In this document: positions 32,348-33,300 of the stretch, in pieces
How positions within the stretch are numbered: position 1 is the first letter of the stretch
How the letters are laid out: the number at the start of each line of letters is the position of its first letter
NCBI GenBank assembly: GCA_016190025.1
Contig: JACPRG010000009.1
Coordinates: 1 to 33,300 of the forward strand
Length of the DNA stretch: 33,300 nucleotides
From: Candidatus Tectimicrobiota bacterium
GTDB lineage: Bacteria > UBA8248 > JACPRG01
Direction of reading: 5' to 3'
Position numbers and translations under genes: made by a program
The notes under the pieces: generated by a model
Databases searched by the model: none
What the model was told of the DNA's origin: nothing
The model's input: the letters and a program-made list of their open reading frames with translations, nothing else

Positions 32348-32602
32348 ATGCAATGCGTTGATATCTCAAGAATTATGGCTGTCGTAAGACGCTATGGAAC
32401 GGCGTCTTACGACGCAGGAAAACGAATCTCCCACCTTATGCGGATCAATCTAATTATTATTGGACGGCAGGCAGGAATCAGTGATAGCGCGAAAATCCCT
32501 ATAGCCCGGGCTTCGACACGGAGATGGCAATCTGTGAGGCACTATAAACCAGAACCCAACCCTGCTGAACAGCTTTGTCTGGGAGGACAGGAGCAACGAT
32601 GA
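32348..32602 (+). CDS. Possible small protein coupled to the DNA methyltransferase (uncertain)
   Basis: An open frame of 84 residues with no recognisable family. Its TGA overlaps the methyltransferase ATG by four bases (ATGA), which is the layout of a coupled gene, and a promoter candidate lies just upstream. Against it: the ribosome site (AAGGGA, distant) is poor, and codons 12-22 are formed by a perfect palindrome, which looks regulatory rather than coding. The product would be basic and mostly helical. It could be a leader peptide or chance frame. Confidence 0.25.
   Translation: MQCVDISRIMAVVRRYGTASYDAGKRISHLMRINLIIIGRQAGISDSAKIPIARASTRRWQSVRHYKPEPNPAEQLCLGGQEQR
32381..32413. repeat. Perfect inverted repeat, 12-base arms
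   Basis: GTCGTAAGACGC (32381-32392), nine-base spacer, GCGTCTTACGAC (32402-32413). No mismatches. No T run follows, so it is not a standard terminator; it may be an operator for a dimeric regulator or an RNA hairpin in the methyltransferase leader. Confidence 0.85.
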
Positions 32603-33300
32603 AGGGCTTTGTACCCACGCCCCGCGAAACTGTCGATACGATGGTTGACCTATTGTTCCGCGGGCGGTCGCCCATCGCGGACAACACCGTCCTTGACCCA
32701 GGCTGCGGGACGGGAGAGTTCATTGACGGCGTCATCCGGTGGTGCCAGCGGCGACGGCTTCCGCTTCCGCGCATCACCGGCGTCGAGTCGGATCCGCGCC
32801 ACCTATCAGCCCTGCGGGCGAAGTACGACCGGCTGCGCGCTGTATCCATCGAGCACGCCGACTTCCTCGAGGACGGCCGCATGGCCTACAACTACATCGT
32901 TGGCAACCCGCCCTACGTGCCGATTACGGGGCTGTCGGAAGCCGAGAAGGCTCGATACCGCGCGCGGTACGCCACAGCGCGCGGCCGCTTCGATCTCTAT
33001 CTGCTCTTTTTCGAGGAAGCTCTGCGGCAGCTTGCTCCGGGTGGCCGACTGGTTTTCATCACGCCGGAGAAATACCTGTACGTTGAGACGGCTGGCCCAC
33101 TGCGTGAGTTGCTCGCACGCCGTCACGTTGAGGAAATCCTTCTTGTGAGGGAGGATACGTTCGGCGAACTCGTGACGTATCCGACGATCACGGTTGTAGG
33201 CCACGTACCGCCCGGCAGGACGCAAGTCGTGCGGCGTGATGGCACCACGGTGACCGTGAAGTTGCCTCCTCGCGGCGATCCGTGGTTGCCCTTTCTCGAA
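32599..33300 (+). CDS. N6-adenine DNA methyltransferase, TaqI/Eco57I-like (3' end outside window)
   Basis: The first 234 residues of a gamma-type N6-adenine methyltransferase; the C-terminal target-recognition part lies beyond the edge. Seen: FVPTPRETVDTMV, SAM-binding motif I VLDPGCGTGEF (31-41), an acidic motif II (GVESDP), and the catalytic NPPY at 103-106 (IVGNPPYVPI), followed by FDLYLLFFEEALRQLAPGGRLVFITP. The motif order (I before NPPY) and spacing match TaqI-like enzymes and the methylase half of type IIG proteins. Ribosome site AGGAG lies five bases before the ATG. It is probably part of a restriction-modification or phage-defence unit continuing to the right. Confidence 0.9.
   Translation, partial: MKGFVPTPRETVDTMVDLLFRGRSPIADNTVLDPGCGTGEFIDGVIRWCQRRRLPLPRITGVESDPRHLSALRAKYDRLRAVSIEHADFLEDGRMAYNYIVGNPPYVPITGLSEAEKARYRARYATARGRFDLYLLFFEEALRQLAPGGRLVFITPEKYLYVETAGPLRELLARRHVEEILLVREDTFGELVTYPTITVVGHVPPGRTQVVRRDGTTVTVKLPPRGDPWLPFLE

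Larger units (their letters stand above)
31619..32598. other. 980-base spacer with terminator, repeats, palindromes and a possible small gene
   Basis: After the terminator at 31665-31690 the DNA is clearly less GC-rich and lacks the codon pattern of the genes to the left. It contains a 10-base inverted repeat (31785-31794 and 31870-31879), a 13-base imperfect tandem repeat (32008-32033), a GTAG-headed palindrome (32065-32090), a promoter candidate (32285-32313), a perfect 12-base-arm palindrome (32381-32413) and a short open frame that overlaps the methyltransferase start. No tRNA or attachment site was recognised. Confidence 0.6.

Noticed and set aside
1..33300. CRISPR array, tRNA or rRNA genes
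   Set aside because: No regularly spaced repeats and no cloverleaf or conserved rRNA stretches were found on either strand by eye.

Overview
The window is high-GC DNA from an uncultured-type bacterium. It contains no rRNA or tRNA gene, so taxonomy rests on gene content alone. An eight-gene MoxR/VWA envelope operon carrying DUF4175 and DUF4159 proteins, together with a molybdenum-hydroxylase/UbiD/NMT1-type ABC cluster, suggests a soil or sediment lineage such as Rokubacteria, NC10, Tectomicrobia or Acidobacteria. This is inference. Starts are a mix of ATG, GTG and TTG, mostly with clear GGAGG-type ribosome sites, and many neighbouring genes overlap by 4 bases.

Layout. (1) 1-13122, minus strand: one tightly packed operon, read right to left: giant DUF4175 membrane/coiled-coil protein, TPR metalloprotease, MoxR AAA+ ATPase, DUF58 protein, BatA-like VWA protein, Tat-exported DUF4159 protein, VWA + glutamine-amidotransferase-like membrane protein, and an exported metallo-beta-lactamase-fold protein cut by the window edge. 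(2) 13396-16128, minus: a MEMO-family protein and an RlmD-type 23S rRNA methyltransferase. (3) 16337-17101, plus: a membrane-anchored peroxiredoxin-fold protein with no cysteine. (4) 17294-18881, minus: a receiver-kinase protein lacking the usual phospho-histidine, next to a free Hpt protein. (5) 19514-21492, plus: a glyoxalase II-like hydrolase and an MFS transporter. (6) 21723-31618, plus: a catabolic and uptake region with a two-subunit ThDP decarboxylase, RidA, a three-subunit molybdenum hydroxylase, a UbiD-family decarboxylase and a three-gene ABC importer, bounded by good intrinsic terminators. (7) 31691-33300: less GC-rich, repeat-bearing DNA leading into an N6-adenine DNA methyltransferase cut by the window edge, which looks like the start of a horizontally acquired restriction-modification or island segment.

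How the genes may work together. Region 1 looks like a MoxR chaperone acting on several von Willebrand factor A proteins at the membrane, with a metalloprotease and exported partners; its client is unknown. Region 6 looks like import of a small (possibly N-containing or aromatic) acid, hydroxylation by the molybdenum enzyme, decarboxylation by the UbiD and ThDP enzymes, and clearing of enamine/imine intermediates by RidA; the substrate cannot be read from sequence. Region 4 reads as a split phosphorelay in which the separate Hpt protein may supply the missing histidine.
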